The notes under the pieces: generated by a model
Seen by the model: only the letters and a program-made list of their open reading frames with translations
What the model was told of the DNA's origin: nothing
Database searches by the model: none
Made by a program: the position numbers and the translations under genes
Part shown: positions 45,371 through 55,039 of the stretch, piece after piece
How the letters are laid out: the number at the start of each line of letters is the position of its first letter
Numbering within the stretch: position 1 is the first letter of the stretch
From: Sulfitobacter mediterraneus
GTDB lineage: Bacteria; Pseudomonadota; Alphaproteobacteria; Rhodobacterales; Rhodobacteraceae
Direction: 5' to 3'
Length of the DNA stretch: 64,000 nt
Assembly: GCF_003054325.1 (NCBI RefSeq)
Contig: NZ_QBKU01000005.1
Location: forward strand, 186,001 to 250,000

Positions 45371-46597
45371 TCAAAGCGGTTTGCCTTGCATCAATCGGGG
45401 CAATTCCCCGCTGAGGCCTGCCGCTTCGCGGATAAAGCCGCGGCGCAATCCCGGAAGGGCATTCACCGCCGCCATTCCCAAATCACGCGCTGCGCGTAAG
45501 AGTGGATTGTCGTTCGAAAACAGCTTGTTAAAGCTGTCTGTGGCCAGTGCCAGAGATGTGTTGTCAAAGCGCCGCCATTCTTGGTATCGGGCCAAGGCTG
45601 CGTCTGATCCGATGTCTTCGCCGCGCTGCTGTGCATCTGCGATCACTTCGGCCAAGGCAGCCACGTCGCGCAGACCTGCGTTCAGCCCTTGCCCCGCGAT
45701 CGGGTGCATCCCGTGGGCCGCATCCCCAACAAGCGCCACACGCGGGGCAATCATCTCATGCGCCAGTGACAGGCCCAAAGGATAGGTAAACCGTGCGCCC
45801 GCCAACGATATCTGCCCCAGGAAACTCCCGAAACGAGGCCGCAGTACGTCAATGTAATCGGCATCAGGCAGGGCATGAATGCGGGCGGCATTTTGGGTTG
45901 TCTCGCTCCAGACGATGGACGACCGATTGCCCTTGAGCGGCAAGATCGCCAGTGGTCCGGGCGGCATGAAAAACTGGTGTGCGACGCCACCATGGGGCAA
46001 TTCGTGGTCGATTGCACAGACCAAAGCGGTTTGCCCGTAACCTTGGACAACACGTTTGATCCCGGCCCGTTCGCACGTGCCACTGCTGCGCCCATCCGCG
46101 CCGATCACCAGACGCGCTCGCAATGCTTTGCCGCTGTCCAATGTGATCGTGATGCCGTTTGCATCGACATCCTGCCCAACCACTCGTGTGCCGTTGATTT
46201 GAGTGATGCCGAACTTGGATTTCACCGCGTCCAGCAAGGCACGGCGCAAATGGCGGTCTTCGACCATGTACCCCATCGGGCCTTCTTCGATTTCGGCGTG
46301 ATCAAACTGCATCACGAACGGCGATGGCCCTTCACCTGCGCGCCCATCGGTAACTTTGATCTCAAGCATCGGCTGCGCATCATCGGCGATCTGGGGCCAG
46401 ACGCCTAACCCCTGCATCAACCGCATAGAGGCATGGGCCAGTGAATAGGACCGCCCGTCGAACTTTGCGTTCTTGCGCAGCTTGAGGTCCAGTGCGTCAA
46501 TCACGGTGACTTTCAGGCCAATTTGCGCCAAAGCAAGCGCCAGCGCTGGCCCGTTCAGGCCACCACCCACAATTGCGATATCGGTATCAAATGTCAT
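45371..46597 (-). CDS. UbiH/COQ6-family FAD monooxygenase
   Basis: Flavin hydroxylase of 408 residues, probably for ubiquinone ring hydroxylation. FAD motifs are complete: GGGLNG near the N-terminus (residues 11-16), LVIGADGRSS in the middle, and GDAAHGMHPIAGQGLNAGLRD near 290. Which ring carbon it hydroxylates (UbiH, UbiF or the alphaproteobacterial UbiL type) cannot be told. I placed the start at the ATG at 46597; AAGGG is present but very close to it. Divergent from the amidase gene. Confidence 0.9.
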   Translation of the reverse strand: MTFDTDIAIVGGGLNGPALALALAQIGLKVTVIDALDLKLRKNAKFDGRSYSLAHASMRLMQGLGVWPQIADDAQPMLEIKVTDGRAGEGPSPFVMQFDHAEIEEGPMGYMVEDRHLRRALLDAVKSKFGITQINGTRVVGQDVDANGITITLDSGKALRARLVIGADGRSSGTCERAGIKRVVQGYGQTALVCAIDHELPHGGVAHQFFMPPGPLAILPLKGNRSSIVWSETTQNAARIHALPDADYIDVLRPRFGSFLGQISLAGARFTYPLGLSLAHEMIAPRVALVGDAAHGMHPIAGQGLNAGLRDVAALAEVIADAQQRGEDIGSDAALARYQEWRRFDNTSLALATDSFNKLFSNDNPLLRAARDLGMAAVNALPGLRRGFIREAAGLSGELPRLMQGKPL

Positions 46598-46681
46598 GCC
46601 CTTAGATATGCGCGGCAGGTGGGGATTGTCCATGTGCCCAAGCGCCGCTACCGTCACCAAAAATCACAGAAAGGTAAGATC

Positions 46682-48010
46682 ATGCAGGACTGGCTAATGA
46701 TGACCGCCGCAGATTTGGGACGCGGGATTGCGGATGGGCAAATTGATCCGGTGGATTTGTGCCAGACCTATCTGGACGCGATTGATGCCCATCCCCTGCG
46801 GGACCGAATCTATGCCCGCGTGACGGCAGACCGCGCCTTGGCCGAGGCGCTGGCGGCGTCCGAACGGGCCAAATCGGGTCATCGTCTGTCACCGCTGGAT
46901 GGCGTGCCTGTGTCGTGGAAAGATTTGTTTGATACCGCAGGTGTAGCAACGGAGGCCGGATCCAAACTGCTGGAAGGGCGGGTGCCGGACCGGGATGCAG
47001 TTGTCTTGCAAAACGCCACCGCTGCGGGCCTTGTTTGTCTGGGCAAAACCCACATGAGCGAGTTGGCGTTTTCAGGGCTTGGGCACAATCCCAGCACGGC
47101 AACGCCGCCATCGGTAAACGATCCTGACGGGGTCTCGGGCGGCTCATCCTCCGGGGCTGCGGCGTCGGTTGCCTTTGGTTTGGCGGCGGCTGGCATCGGC
47201 TCTGATACGGGCGGTTCGGTGCGTATCCCGTCCGCGTGGAATGACCTTGTGGGCCTCAAAACCACCTCGGATCGGCTGACCCTCGAAGGGGTGGTGCCGC
47301 TTGCGCTTCGGTTTGATACCATTGGCCCACTTTGCCGCTCTGTTGAGGATGCGGGCCTGTTGCTGGCCGCGCTGGAAGGGGGCAAAGTCGCCGACCTGCA
47401 TCACGCCGATGTTGAAGGCCGCCGTTTTGCGCGGCTGACCACTGTTGCGCTGGATGATCTGCGCGAGGCACCCGCCGCTGCCTATGTGGATGCGCTTGCA
47501 CGGCTCGAAGCGGCGGGCGCCATCATTGAGGACATCGATGTGCCGGAAGTGAACGAGGTGATGCCTCTCTCCGGATGCCTTTACACAACAGAGGCTTACG
47601 GCTTGTGGCGCGATGTGATCGAGGACAATCCGGACAAGATGTTCTCTGAGATCCTCGAACGGTTCCGTCTCGGCATAGGCTTTTCCGGCCCCGATTATGT
47701 GGCCGCTTGGGCGACCTTACATGCGGCCCGCGAAGGGTTCTATGCCGCCACCGCCGGGTTTGACGCGGTGCTTCTTCCAACCGCGCCGATCTTGCCGCCC
47801 AATCTGGCGCGGCTCACTCAGGACCATGATTACTATGTTTCGGAAAACCTATTGGCGCTGCGCAACACCCGCATCGGCAACCTGATGGGCGGTTGCGCCC
47901 TGACATTGCCAACGGGCACGCCGTCTTGCGGATTGATGATGATGGCCCCGCCAAATCACGAAGAACGCCTGTTGCGGCTTGGGGCAGCGGTCGAAGAGGC
48001 GTTGGGATGA
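46682..48010 (+). CDS. Amidase (amidase-signature family)
   Basis: Serine amidohydrolase of 442 residues. The Ser-cisSer-Lys triad is present: Lys80 (PVSWKDLF), cis-Ser155 in GGSSSG, and Ser179 in DTGGSVRIP. It resembles GatA but stands alone without gatB/gatC, so it is more likely a free amidase; the substrate is unknown. The ATG at 46682 follows AAGG by seven bases; the reading frame extends upstream into the divergent promoter region, and that extension was rejected. Confidence 0.92.
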   Translation: MQDWLMMTAADLGRGIADGQIDPVDLCQTYLDAIDAHPLRDRIYARVTADRALAEALAASERAKSGHRLSPLDGVPVSWKDLFDTAGVATEAGSKLLEGRVPDRDAVVLQNATAAGLVCLGKTHMSELAFSGLGHNPSTATPPSVNDPDGVSGGSSSGAAASVAFGLAAAGIGSDTGGSVRIPSAWNDLVGLKTTSDRLTLEGVVPLALRFDTIGPLCRSVEDAGLLLAALEGGKVADLHHADVEGRRFARLTTVALDDLREAPAAAYVDALARLEAAGAIIEDIDVPEVNEVMPLSGCLYTTEAYGLWRDVIEDNPDKMFSEILERFRLGIGFSGPDYVAAWATLHAAREGFYAATAGFDAVLLPTAPILPPNLARLTQDHDYYVSENLLALRNTRIGNLMGGCALTLPTGTPSCGLMMMAPPNHEERLLRLGAAVEEALG

Positions 48011-48127
48011 CATTGGCGTAAATGCCACAAAGAGCCCCGGAATTTCCGCGAGTTCTGGACGTATCGGCGAGCCTTGGGTACTTTGAACAAAACGGGGCGT
48101 TAATGATCCCGACCTGAGGCAGTTTTG

Positions 48128-49312
48128 ATGTTGTATCCTGAGCGGTTTTCGAACCTTCCGGCCCATGCGTGGCCGCGCCTGCGCGCCCTTCTGGACGTGC
48201 ACACCGGTGGTGGGCCGCTCATTCAAATGACAATCGGGGAACCCAAACACGCCTTTCCGGCCTGGGTGACTGATGTGATTTCGCAAAATGCCGCCGGGTT
48301 TAACCGCTATCCGCCCAACGATGGGTCGCCAGAGTTGCGCAGTGCCATCGCCGGTTGGATCGACCGGCGCTACGGCGTGAGCATGGATGCCGATACCGAA
48401 GTTATGGCGCTGAACGGCACGCGCGAAGGGCTGTACAACGCTGTGATGGCGGTTTGCCCGGAAACCAAAAATGGCGAAAAACCCGCCATTTTGATGCCTA
48501 ATCCGTTTTACCAAGTGTACATGATTGGCGCGATTTCCGGTGGCGCAGATCCGATCATGGTGCCTGCCACCGCAGAAACCGGCCATTTGCCCGATTATCA
48601 TGCGCTGCCCGAAGACCTGCTGCGCCGGACAACGGCTGCGTTTATCTGCTCGCCGGCCAACCCACAGGGCGCGGTCGCGGATCGCGATTATTGGACCCGG
48701 CTCATTGATTTGGCCGAAACCTATGATTTCAAGATTTTCGCCGATGAATGCTATTCCGAGATTTACCGCGACACCCCGCCAACTGGCGCAATGGAGATGG
48801 TTCAGGCACTGGGCACTGACCGCAACCGCGTTGCGATTTTTCATTCGCTTAGCAAACGGTCCAACCTCCCGGGGCTGCGGTCTGGATTTGTGGCCAGCGG
48901 ACCAGACACGATCCGCGAGATCAAGCAATTGCGGAACTACGCGGGCGCACCCTTACCGCTGCCGCTGCAACAGGCCGCTGCCGCAGTCTGGAGCGATGAG
49001 GTGCATGTAGAAGAGAACCGCAAGCTTTATCAGGAAAAGTACGAGCTGGCCGATCGTATTCTTGGCAATGTGCCGGGTTATATGCGGCCTGATGCCGGGT
49101 TTTTCCTGTGGCTGCCTGTTGAGGATGACGAAAAAGCGGCGGTCAAGCTGTGGCGCGAGACCGGGGTGAAGGTGCTACCGGGTGGTTATCTGGCGCAAGA
49201 CGTAAACGGGGAAAACCCCGGCAAAACATATATTCGGGTCGCCTTGGTGGCCCCAAAAGAAGAGACGGCACGCGGATTGGAATTGATCCGCGACTGCCTG
49301 TACTCGGCATAA
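48128..49312 (+). CDS. Class I/II aminotransferase, DapC-like
   Basis: PLP-dependent transaminase of 394 residues. Cofactor lysine Lys243 lies in [15 protein letters not shown], the form typical of N-succinyldiaminopimelate aminotransferases. [11 protein letters not shown] and the Asp-containing [11 protein letters not shown] are intact. DapC would make the lysine/peptidoglycan precursor, linking to asd at 8.2 kb, but related aminotransferases share this motif. I chose the ATG at 48128, eight bases after TGAGGC. ftsK follows 17 bp later. Confidence 0.88.
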   Translation: MLYPERFSNLPAHAWPRLRALLDVHTGGGPLIQMTIGEPKHAFPAWVTDVISQNAAGFNRYPPNDGSPELRSAIAGWIDRRYGVSMDADTEVMALNGTREGLYNAVMAVCPETKNGEKPAILMPNPFYQVYMIGAISGGADPIMVPATAETGHLPDYHALPEDLLRRTTAAFICSPANPQGAVADRDYWTRLIDLAETYDFKIFADECYSEIYRDTPPTGAMEMVQALGTDRNRVAIFHSLSKRSNLPGLRSGFVASGPDTIREIKQLRNYAGAPLPLPLQQAAAAVWSDEVHVEENRKLYQEKYELADRILGNVPGYMRPDAGFFLWLPVEDDEKAAVKLWRETGVKVLPGGYLAQDVNGENPGKTYIRVALVAPKEETARGLELIRDCLYSA

Positions 49313-49329
49313 TTCGAGGGAACAGAGCA

Positions 49330-52233
49330 ATGGCATATCAGACACGCGGGCGCGATCCTCTGCTGGACAGCAACATGGCTGAAGCGATTGAAAAACGCGG
49401 CAAGGAATTGTTGGGTCTTGGCCTGATCCTGCTGGGCATGATGGCTGTTCTGATGATCGGAAGCTACACGCCGGATGATCCCAACTGGATGGTGTCCACC
49501 GATGCGCCGGTGCAAAACTGGATGGGCCGGATGGGCGCGTCTATTGCAGCGCCATTGTTTATGATTGTCGGTTGGGGGTCATGGGGCCTTGCCGTTGTTC
49601 TGCTGGTTTGGGGTATCCGTTTTGCCCTGCACATCGGGCAGGAACGCGCCGTCAGCCGCCTGATCTTTGCGCCGATTGCCGTGGCTTTGGGGGCGATCTA
49701 TGCCGCGACCCTCGCACCGGGCGAAGAATGGCTGCAAACCCATAGTTTTGGCCTTGGCGGGTTGTTCGGCGACACCGTCATGGGCGCAGTTCTGACCGTT
49801 TTGCCAATCGGATCCAGCTTTACCGTGAAGCTGATGTCCTTGCTGATGGGCGTGTCGATTCTGACGCTGGGGGCCTTTGTTCTGGGCTTTACCAAGGCTG
49901 AATTGCTGCGCATCGGTCGTTTCCTTTTGGTGGGCGTGATCATGGCCTATGCCATGCTGATGACGATGCTCGGGCGCGGTGCATCGGGCGCGGTTCAGGC
50001 CGCTCATCAGATGCAGGCTCGCCATGCTGCACGCCGTGAACGTCTGAGAAAAGAGGCGGATGAAGCCGCCGCCTATGCCGCGATCCAGGAACATATGGAG
50101 ATGTCGGCCCAGCCCCAGCCACAAGCGCAACCGCAAGAACCGGTTGAGGAAAAAGTCGGGATCATGGCGCGTATGCCTACGCTGATCAAACGTCCCGAAA
50201 CCATGCCCGAGCCAGAGCTGGTGGAAACCTACAGCGAAGCTGTGATCGATGAGGTTCCGGGCGAGGATCGGATCAAATCCAAGATCGCTGACGTGATCAA
50301 GAACCGCGTCCGCAGCACTACCGCGCTGCACACCCCGACAACTGCGCCCCTCACCAAGGGCCGGGGCAGGGGGCCTGATCCGCTTGTCCTGAACACCGCG
50401 CCGGTTGCTGAATTGCCGCCAGAGCCGCCGTTGACAGCATCCCTGCGGGCCGAACCGCCACTGACCGCTGCCGTCCAGCCGCAGATGCAGGTTCTGACCC
50501 CCGCACCGCAGCCCGCGCCAGAACCCGTTGTTGCGCAGGTTGCCGCAGATCCGCTGCCGCTTGAAAGCTCTACGATGGTCGAAGCGCCAGCCCTCGCGCC
50601 GGTCATTCCGGTTGCAGAGCCGCGCAAGGTGGTCCAGCAGCCCGCCCGCAAATTGGTCCAGCCGTCCAAACAGGCCAAAGCCGAAGCACAGCCCACGCTG
50701 ACCTTCGAAGACACCCATCCGGGTTTCGAATTACCACCACTAAACCTTTTGGAAAATCCGGAACAGGTCCAGCGTTTGCATCTGTCTGATGAGGCGCTCG
50801 AAGAGAACGCGCGCATGTTGGAGAACGTGCTGGATGACTATGGCGTCAAAGGCGAGATCGTCGCCGTGCGCCCCGGTCCGGTTGTCACCATGTACGAATT
50901 GGAACCCGCGCCGGGCCTCAAGGCCTCTCGCGTGATTGGTCTGGCCGATGACATCGCCCGTTCCATGGCGGCCCTGTCTGCGCGTGTGTCTACCGTGCCT
51001 GGCCGCTCCGTAATTGGTATCGAACTGCCCAATGAGAACCGCGAAAAAGTGGTCCTGCGCGAGATCCTCGCGGCACGTGATTTTGGCGACAGCAACATGC
51101 GCCTGCCGCTGGCGCTGGGCAAAGACATTGGCGGCGATGCGGTTGTCGCGAACCTTGCCAAGATGCCCCACCTGTTGATTGCCGGGACCACCGGTTCGGG
51201 TAAGTCGGTTGCGATCAACACCATGATTCTGAGCCTGCTCTACAAGCTGACGCCAGAGGAATGCCGGTTGATCATGATCGACCCCAAGATGCTGGAACTG
51301 TCGGTTTATGACGGCATCCCGCATCTGTTGTCGCCGGTTGTGACCGATCCGAAAAAGGCTGTGGTTGCCCTGAAGTGGACCGTGGGCGAGATGGAAGAGC
51401 GCTATCGCAAGATGTCCAAAATGGGCGTGCGCAATATCGAAGGCTACAATGGCCGCGTTCGCGAGGCCCTGTCCAAAGGCGAGATGTTCAGCCGGACCGT
51501 TCAGACCGGATTTGACGAAGACACCGGCGAGCCGATCTTTGAGACAGAAGAGAACACACCCGAGGCACTGCCCTATATCGTGGTGATTGTGGATGAAATG
51601 GCCGATCTGATGATGGTGGCGGGCAAAGAGATCGAAGCCTGCATTCAGCGTCTGGCGCAGATGGCGCGGGCCTCGGGCATTCACCTGATCATGGCCACAC
51701 AGCGCCCCTCGGTTGACGTAATCACCGGTACGATCAAGGCGAACTTCCCCACGCGGATTTCATTCCAAGTGACCTCCAAGATCGACAGCCGCACCATTCT
51801 GGGCGAGATGGGCGCCGAACAGCTTTTGGGCATGGGCGACATGCTTTATATGGCGGGCGGCGCCAAGATCACCCGTTGCCACGGCCCATTTGTGAGCGAC
51901 GAAGAGGTCGAAGAAATCGTCAACCACCTCAAAGCCTACGGTGAGCCTGACTATATTTCTGGCGTAGTTGAGGGCCCGTCCGAAGACAGTGAAAGCAGCA
52001 TCGATGCGGTGCTGGGGCTGGGTGGCAATACCGATGGCGAAGACGCGCTTTATGACACCGCCGTTCAAGTGGTGATCAAAGACCGCAAATGTTCGACCTC
52101 CTACATCCAGCGGAAACTGGCGATTGGCTACAACAAGGCCGCACGTCTGGTGGAGCAGATGGAAGATCAAGGTCTTGTCTCGCCTGCCAACCATGTGGGC
52201 AAACGTGAAATTCTGGTGCCAGAGCAGGGCTAG
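49330..52233 (+). CDS. ftsK: DNA translocase FtsK
   Basis: Division-septum DNA pump of 967 residues. Four hydrophobic segments lie in the first 190 residues, then a long Pro/Glu/Ala-rich linker (about 230-460). The RecA-like motor carries the Walker A motif GTTGSGKS at 619-626, the Walker B region VIVDEMADL, and the C-terminal gamma winged helix ([23 protein letters not shown] in part), which reads KOPS sites. The ATG at 49330 follows GAGGGA. A terminator follows the gene. Confidence 0.96.
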   Translation: MAYQTRGRDPLLDSNMAEAIEKRGKELLGLGLILLGMMAVLMIGSYTPDDPNWMVSTDAPVQNWMGRMGASIAAPLFMIVGWGSWGLAVVLLVWGIRFALHIGQERAVSRLIFAPIAVALGAIYAATLAPGEEWLQTHSFGLGGLFGDTVMGAVLTVLPIGSSFTVKLMSLLMGVSILTLGAFVLGFTKAELLRIGRFLLVGVIMAYAMLMTMLGRGASGAVQAAHQMQARHAARRERLRKEADEAAAYAAIQEHMEMSAQPQPQAQPQEPVEEKVGIMARMPTLIKRPETMPEPELVETYSEAVIDEVPGEDRIKSKIADVIKNRVRSTTALHTPTTAPLTKGRGRGPDPLVLNTAPVAELPPEPPLTASLRAEPPLTAAVQPQMQVLTPAPQPAPEPVVAQVAADPLPLESSTMVEAPALAPVIPVAEPRKVVQQPARKLVQPSKQAKAEAQPTLTFEDTHPGFELPPLNLLENPEQVQRLHLSDEALEENARMLENVLDDYGVKGEIVAVRPGPVVTMYELEPAPGLKASRVIGLADDIARSMAALSARVSTVPGRSVIGIELPNENREKVVLREILAARDFGDSNMRLPLALGKDIGGDAVVANLAKMPHLLIAGTTGSGKSVAINTMILSLLYKLTPEECRLIMIDPKMLELSVYDGIPHLLSPVVTDPKKAVVALKWTVGEMEERYRKMSKMGVRNIEGYNGRVREALSKGEMFSRTVQTGFDEDTGEPIFETEENTPEALPYIVVIVDEMADLMMVAGKEIEACIQRLAQMARASGIHLIMATQRPSVDVITGTIKANFPTRISFQVTSKIDSRTILGEMGAEQLLGMGDMLYMAGGAKITRCHGPFVSDEEVEEIVNHLKAYGEPDYISGVVEGPSEDSESSIDAVLGLGGNTDGEDALYDTAVQVVIKDRKCSTSYIQRKLAIGYNKAARLVEQMEDQGLVSPANHVGKREILVPEQG

Positions 52234-52262
52234 ACCCCGGTCCGATGTATCAACAGCATAGA

Positions 52263-52292
52263 AAACCGCCGATCCATGTGTCGGCGGTTTTT
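52263..52292 (+). terminator. Terminator of ftsK
   Basis: Perfect 10-bp stem AAACCGCCGA / TCGGCGGTTT with an 8-base loop and TT following, 30 bp after the ftsK stop. Confidence 0.88.
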
Positions 52293-52394
52293 GCTTATTC
52301 GGCGCCGGGTTTGCGCGGAATTTTGCAGGCTGATATCGCATAACCGCGCAATGCGCCCTATGTGTAAAGCCAAGCAGTCAGACAGGAAGACATT

Positions 52395-53003
52395 ATGCGT
52401 ATTTTGACGATGGCCGCCGCAGTTTTGGCGGCAGCATTTGTGACAACCCCGGTTGCGGCGGTGGCGGAAAAACTGCCGCTGGGCGAGATTTCTGCCTATC
52501 TGAACAAGCTTCAAACCGCCAAGGGCGAATTCACGCAAATCAATGATGACGGGTCGATCAGCACCGGCACCATCTATATCAAACGCCCCGGCAAGGTGCG
52601 GTTTGAATACAACCCACCTGAATCGGCGCTGGTTGTTGCGGGCAGCAACACGGTTGTGATCTATGACAAGAAATCCAACCAGCCGGCAGAAAGCTATCCG
52701 CTCAGCCGCACACCTTTGTCGATCATTCTGGCCCGCAACGTGGATCTGGGGCGCGCAAAAATGGTGACAGGCCATCGGTTTGACGGCACAGCCACTGTGG
52801 TCAAAGCGCAAGACCCCGAAAACCCCGGTTACGGCAATATCGAGCTGAAGTTCACGTCAAATCCGGTTGAGCTGCGCCAATGGGTGATCAACGACAGCGG
52901 CGGCGGGCAGACCACCGTTGTTTTGGGAGATCTGCAAAAAGGCGGCAACCTGCCCAATAGTCTGTTTGACGTGGGTGCCGCACAATCCGGGCCAAAACGC
53001 TGA
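52395..53003 (+). CDS. lolA: Outer-membrane lipoprotein carrier LolA
   Basis: Periplasmic chaperone of 202 residues that ferries lipoproteins to the outer membrane. Signal peptide MRILTMAAAVLAAAFVTTPVAAVA; mature part with the LolA core: KGEFTQINDDGSISTGTIYIKRPGKVRFEY (quoted in part: GTIYIKRPGKVRFEY) and the hydrophobic-cavity strands. GGAAGACATT precedes the ATG. Transcribed after ftsK, as is common in Alphaproteobacteria. Confidence 0.93.
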   Translation: MRILTMAAAVLAAAFVTTPVAAVAEKLPLGEISAYLNKLQTAKGEFTQINDDGSISTGTIYIKRPGKVRFEYNPPESALVVAGSNTVVIYDKKSNQPAESYPLSRTPLSIILARNVDLGRAKMVTGHRFDGTATVVKAQDPENPGYGNIELKFTSNPVELRQWVINDSGGGQTTVVLGDLQKGGNLPNSLFDVGAAQSGPKR

Positions 53004-53010
53004 TGAGGGT

Positions 53011-53030
53011 CCCTGCCCAAGCGGGCAGGG
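53011..53030. terminator. Shared hairpin between convergent genes
   Basis: Perfect 8-bp stem CCCTGCCC / GGGCAGGG with loop AAGC in the 34-bp gap between lolA and the lytic transglycosylase. Neither side has a good T-run, so it may be a weak bidirectional terminator. Confidence 0.6.
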
Positions 53031-53037
53031 ATATAAA

Positions 53038-53628
53038 TCAGAACCGGCGCAACCGGCAGCTGGAAATCTGTTCACGGTACATAGTAGATCGGGCGTCGAC
53101 CTTTCCTGCCACGGCCACCAGCCATGCTTTTCTATTGTAAGTCTGACGCGAGAACCCGGTGTGACCTTCGTGGTAAGCCAGATATTGGTTGCGGGCGTCC
53201 GATAGAGGGATCCCATTGCGATCTTTGCTTTGAGTCATGTACCAACCCATAAAATCGCTGGCGTCGCGAATGCGGTCCCGCTTGGCCGTGCGGCGGTTTT
53301 CTGCGCGGCGGTATTCATCCCATGTCGCATCCAGCGCCTGACTGTAGCCATAGGCACTGGATTGGCGGCCCATCGGGATGACACCCAGCACATATTTGAA
53401 CGGTGTCCGCGCATCGGCGACAAACTTGCTTTCCTGATAGATCGTCGCCATCTGGACGTGGATTGGCACGCCCCATTTCCGCTCAACCTTGCGGAACGCT
53501 TTGTAATATTCGGGGCGCTGTTTGAGGATCGTGCAGGCGTTATCCAGATCCCGCGGGGCAGAAGACTGCCCACCGCCACAGGATGCCACCAACAGCACAA
53601 TAATCAACGCGCGAAGAGTTTTGCTCAT
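53038..53628 (-). CDS. Lytic transglycosylase-like lipoprotein
   Basis: Predicted lipoprotein of 196 residues: signal MSKTLRALIIVLLVASC with lipobox VAS-Cys17, then an SLT-like lysozyme fold. The putative catalytic Glu is in IYQESKF, and AYGYSQALDATWDEY is the second conserved motif. It likely cleaves peptidoglycan glycan strands from the outer-membrane side. No LysM or other binding domain. Stands alone. Confidence 0.86.
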   Translation of the reverse strand: MSKTLRALIIVLLVASCGGGQSSAPRDLDNACTILKQRPEYYKAFRKVERKWGVPIHVQMATIYQESKFVADARTPFKYVLGVIPMGRQSSAYGYSQALDATWDEYRRAENRRTAKRDRIRDASDFMGWYMTQSKDRNGIPLSDARNQYLAYHEGHTGFSRQTYNRKAWLVAVAGKVDARSTMYREQISSCRLRRF

Positions 53629-53701
53629 TTGCCTCTCGCTTTTTCGTTTTTATATTTTGCCGTAGTTTATCAGATTCTAAGCGGGCGTCACATCACAATT
53701 T

Positions 53702-54583
53702 TCACAGCAAAAGCGCCAGAAGCAGCGGCAATGCGCCGATCGACATGAGGGTCGAGGCCACGACCAACCCGGCAACGGCTTGCGAATCTGCGCCGTACTT
53801 TTCGGCCAACAGATATGAGGTGACGGCAACGGGGGTTGCCACCTGCAAAACCAACACGCCAAAAGCGGTCTTGTCCAAACCAAACCAGCGCCCCGCGATC
53901 CACGCTATGCCCGCACAAAGCACCAGTTTCACCAAGGAAAGGACAATCGCCTGCCCCATCCCGGCAGGCGACAATCGTGCAACCGCGACGCCCAGTGTGA
54001 TCAGCATCAAGGGGATCGCCATCTGCCCCACAAGGGTCAGCGTATTGGTTAGAAACACCGGCGTTTGCCATCCTTGCCACAGGAATAACGCACCCAGCAA
54101 TGTCGCCCCGACCAATGGCTCGCGCAGGACTTTGCCAAACGACCCCGCCCCCGCCACCAGCCAGATCCCAAAGGTGAAGGACCAGATGACCATGATCGCA
54201 AAGACCACCACTGCATAGCTGAGCCCGGTCTCGCCAAATGCAAACAGCGCCAATGGCAGACCCAGATTGCCCGTATTCCCGAAAATCAGCGGCGCGGTAA
54301 AGGTGCGCCGATTCAACCCCAACACAAACACAAGGGCCACCGCCGCAACGGACACCGCCGCATAGGCTACCACGCTGGCCAGTGAAAGCGCGGTCAGGGC
54401 CGCCGGATCAATCTTTGTGTTCATCAAGGAAACAAAGATCAGGCAGGGAACGGCGAGGGTCATCGCCATCTGGGTCACAAACTGAATCCGGTATTCAAGC
54501 CCCATCTTGACCCAGACAAACCCAATCCCAGCCAGCAAAAATACCGGTGCAACGATCTCAAGCACTGTAAGGGTAAGGTTCAA
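53702..54583 (-). CDS. AEC-family (auxin efflux carrier-like) transporter
   Basis: Inner-membrane permease of about 293 residues with ten hydrophobic segments in two five-helix halves. IFGNTGNLGLPLALFAFGE in the fourth segment is the AEC signature. Substrates in bacteria include malate and other organic acids, but it cannot be assigned here. The start is uncertain: I used the TTG at 54583, nine bases after AAGGA; another TTG 13 codons upstream is possible and no ATG fits. Confidence 0.85.
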   Translation of the reverse strand: MNLTLTVLEIVAPVFLLAGIGFVWVKMGLEYRIQFVTQMAMTLAVPCLIFVSLMNTKIDPAALTALSLASVVAYAAVSVAAVALVFVLGLNRRTFTAPLIFGNTGNLGLPLALFAFGETGLSYAVVVFAIMVIWSFTFGIWLVAGAGSFGKVLREPLVGATLLGALFLWQGWQTPVFLTNTLTLVGQMAIPLMLITLGVAVARLSPAGMGQAIVLSLVKLVLCAGIAWIAGRWFGLDKTAFGVLVLQVATPVAVTSYLLAEKYGADSQAVAGLVVASTLMSIGALPLLLALLL

Positions 54584-54666
54584 CAGACTGTTTCCTTCAA
54601 TTGCCGCCGCGTGATTGGACAAAAGCCACTTGAAACGGTACCTAACGAAAGGTAGGGCCTGCAGTT

Positions 54667-54993
54667 ATGCTTCGAACACGTGCTAAATATCACCTTGGGC
54701 AAATCGTCCGCCACAAGAAACATCCCTTCCGAGGGGTGATTTTTGATGTCGACCCTGAATTTGCCAATACCGATGAATGGTACGAAGCCATCCCGGAAGA
54801 AAGCCGGCCGGTCAAAGACCAGCCTTTTTATCACCTTTTGGCCGAAAATGACCAAAGCTACTATGTGGCTTATGTATCGGAGCAAAATCTGGTTGCCGAT
54901 TATTCTGGCGAACCTGTGGATCACCCCGATATCCCCGATCTGTTTGGCCCCTTCACCGATGGCGCCTACCCGCTGCATTTCCAGCTGAACTAA
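54667..54993 (+). CDS. hspQ: HspQ family protein
   Basis: Small protein of 108 residues of the HspQ/YccV family: KYHLGQIVRHKKHPFRGVIFDVDPEF is the beginning of the fold (quoted in part: GQIVRHKKHPFRGVIFDV), followed by PFYHLLAEND and YVAYVSEQNL. HspQ is a heat-shock protein that adjusts Lon specificity and binds hemimethylated DNA. CTTGAAA at 54629-54635 matches a sigma-32 -35 box, but no convincing -10 box was found at 17 bp. Convergent with the gamma-glutamyltransferase gene. Confidence 0.92.
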   Translation: MLRTRAKYHLGQIVRHKKHPFRGVIFDVDPEFANTDEWYEAIPEESRPVKDQPFYHLLAENDQSYYVAYVSEQNLVADYSGEPVDHPDIPDLFGPFTDGAYPLHFQLN

Positions 54994-55039
54994 GAACGGG
55001 GGCTTAGGCCGCCTTGTGTTTTGCAACGGGCAGTGTGCC

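Noticed and set aside
47849..48928. 359-residue open frame on the minus strand opposite the amidase end and the aminotransferase
   Set aside because: It spans two well-supported plus-strand genes with intact catalytic motifs, and has no recognisable domain.
49579..50718. 379-residue open frame antisense to the FtsK linker
   Set aside because: Phe/Gly/His-rich antisense translation of the Pro/Glu/Ala-rich FtsK linker, with no domain.
54629..54660. Possible heat-shock (sigma-32) promoter before hspQ
   Set aside because: CTTGAAA is a good -35 match, but the bases at the expected -10 position (from about 54652) do not resemble the consensus, so I mention it only under hspQ.
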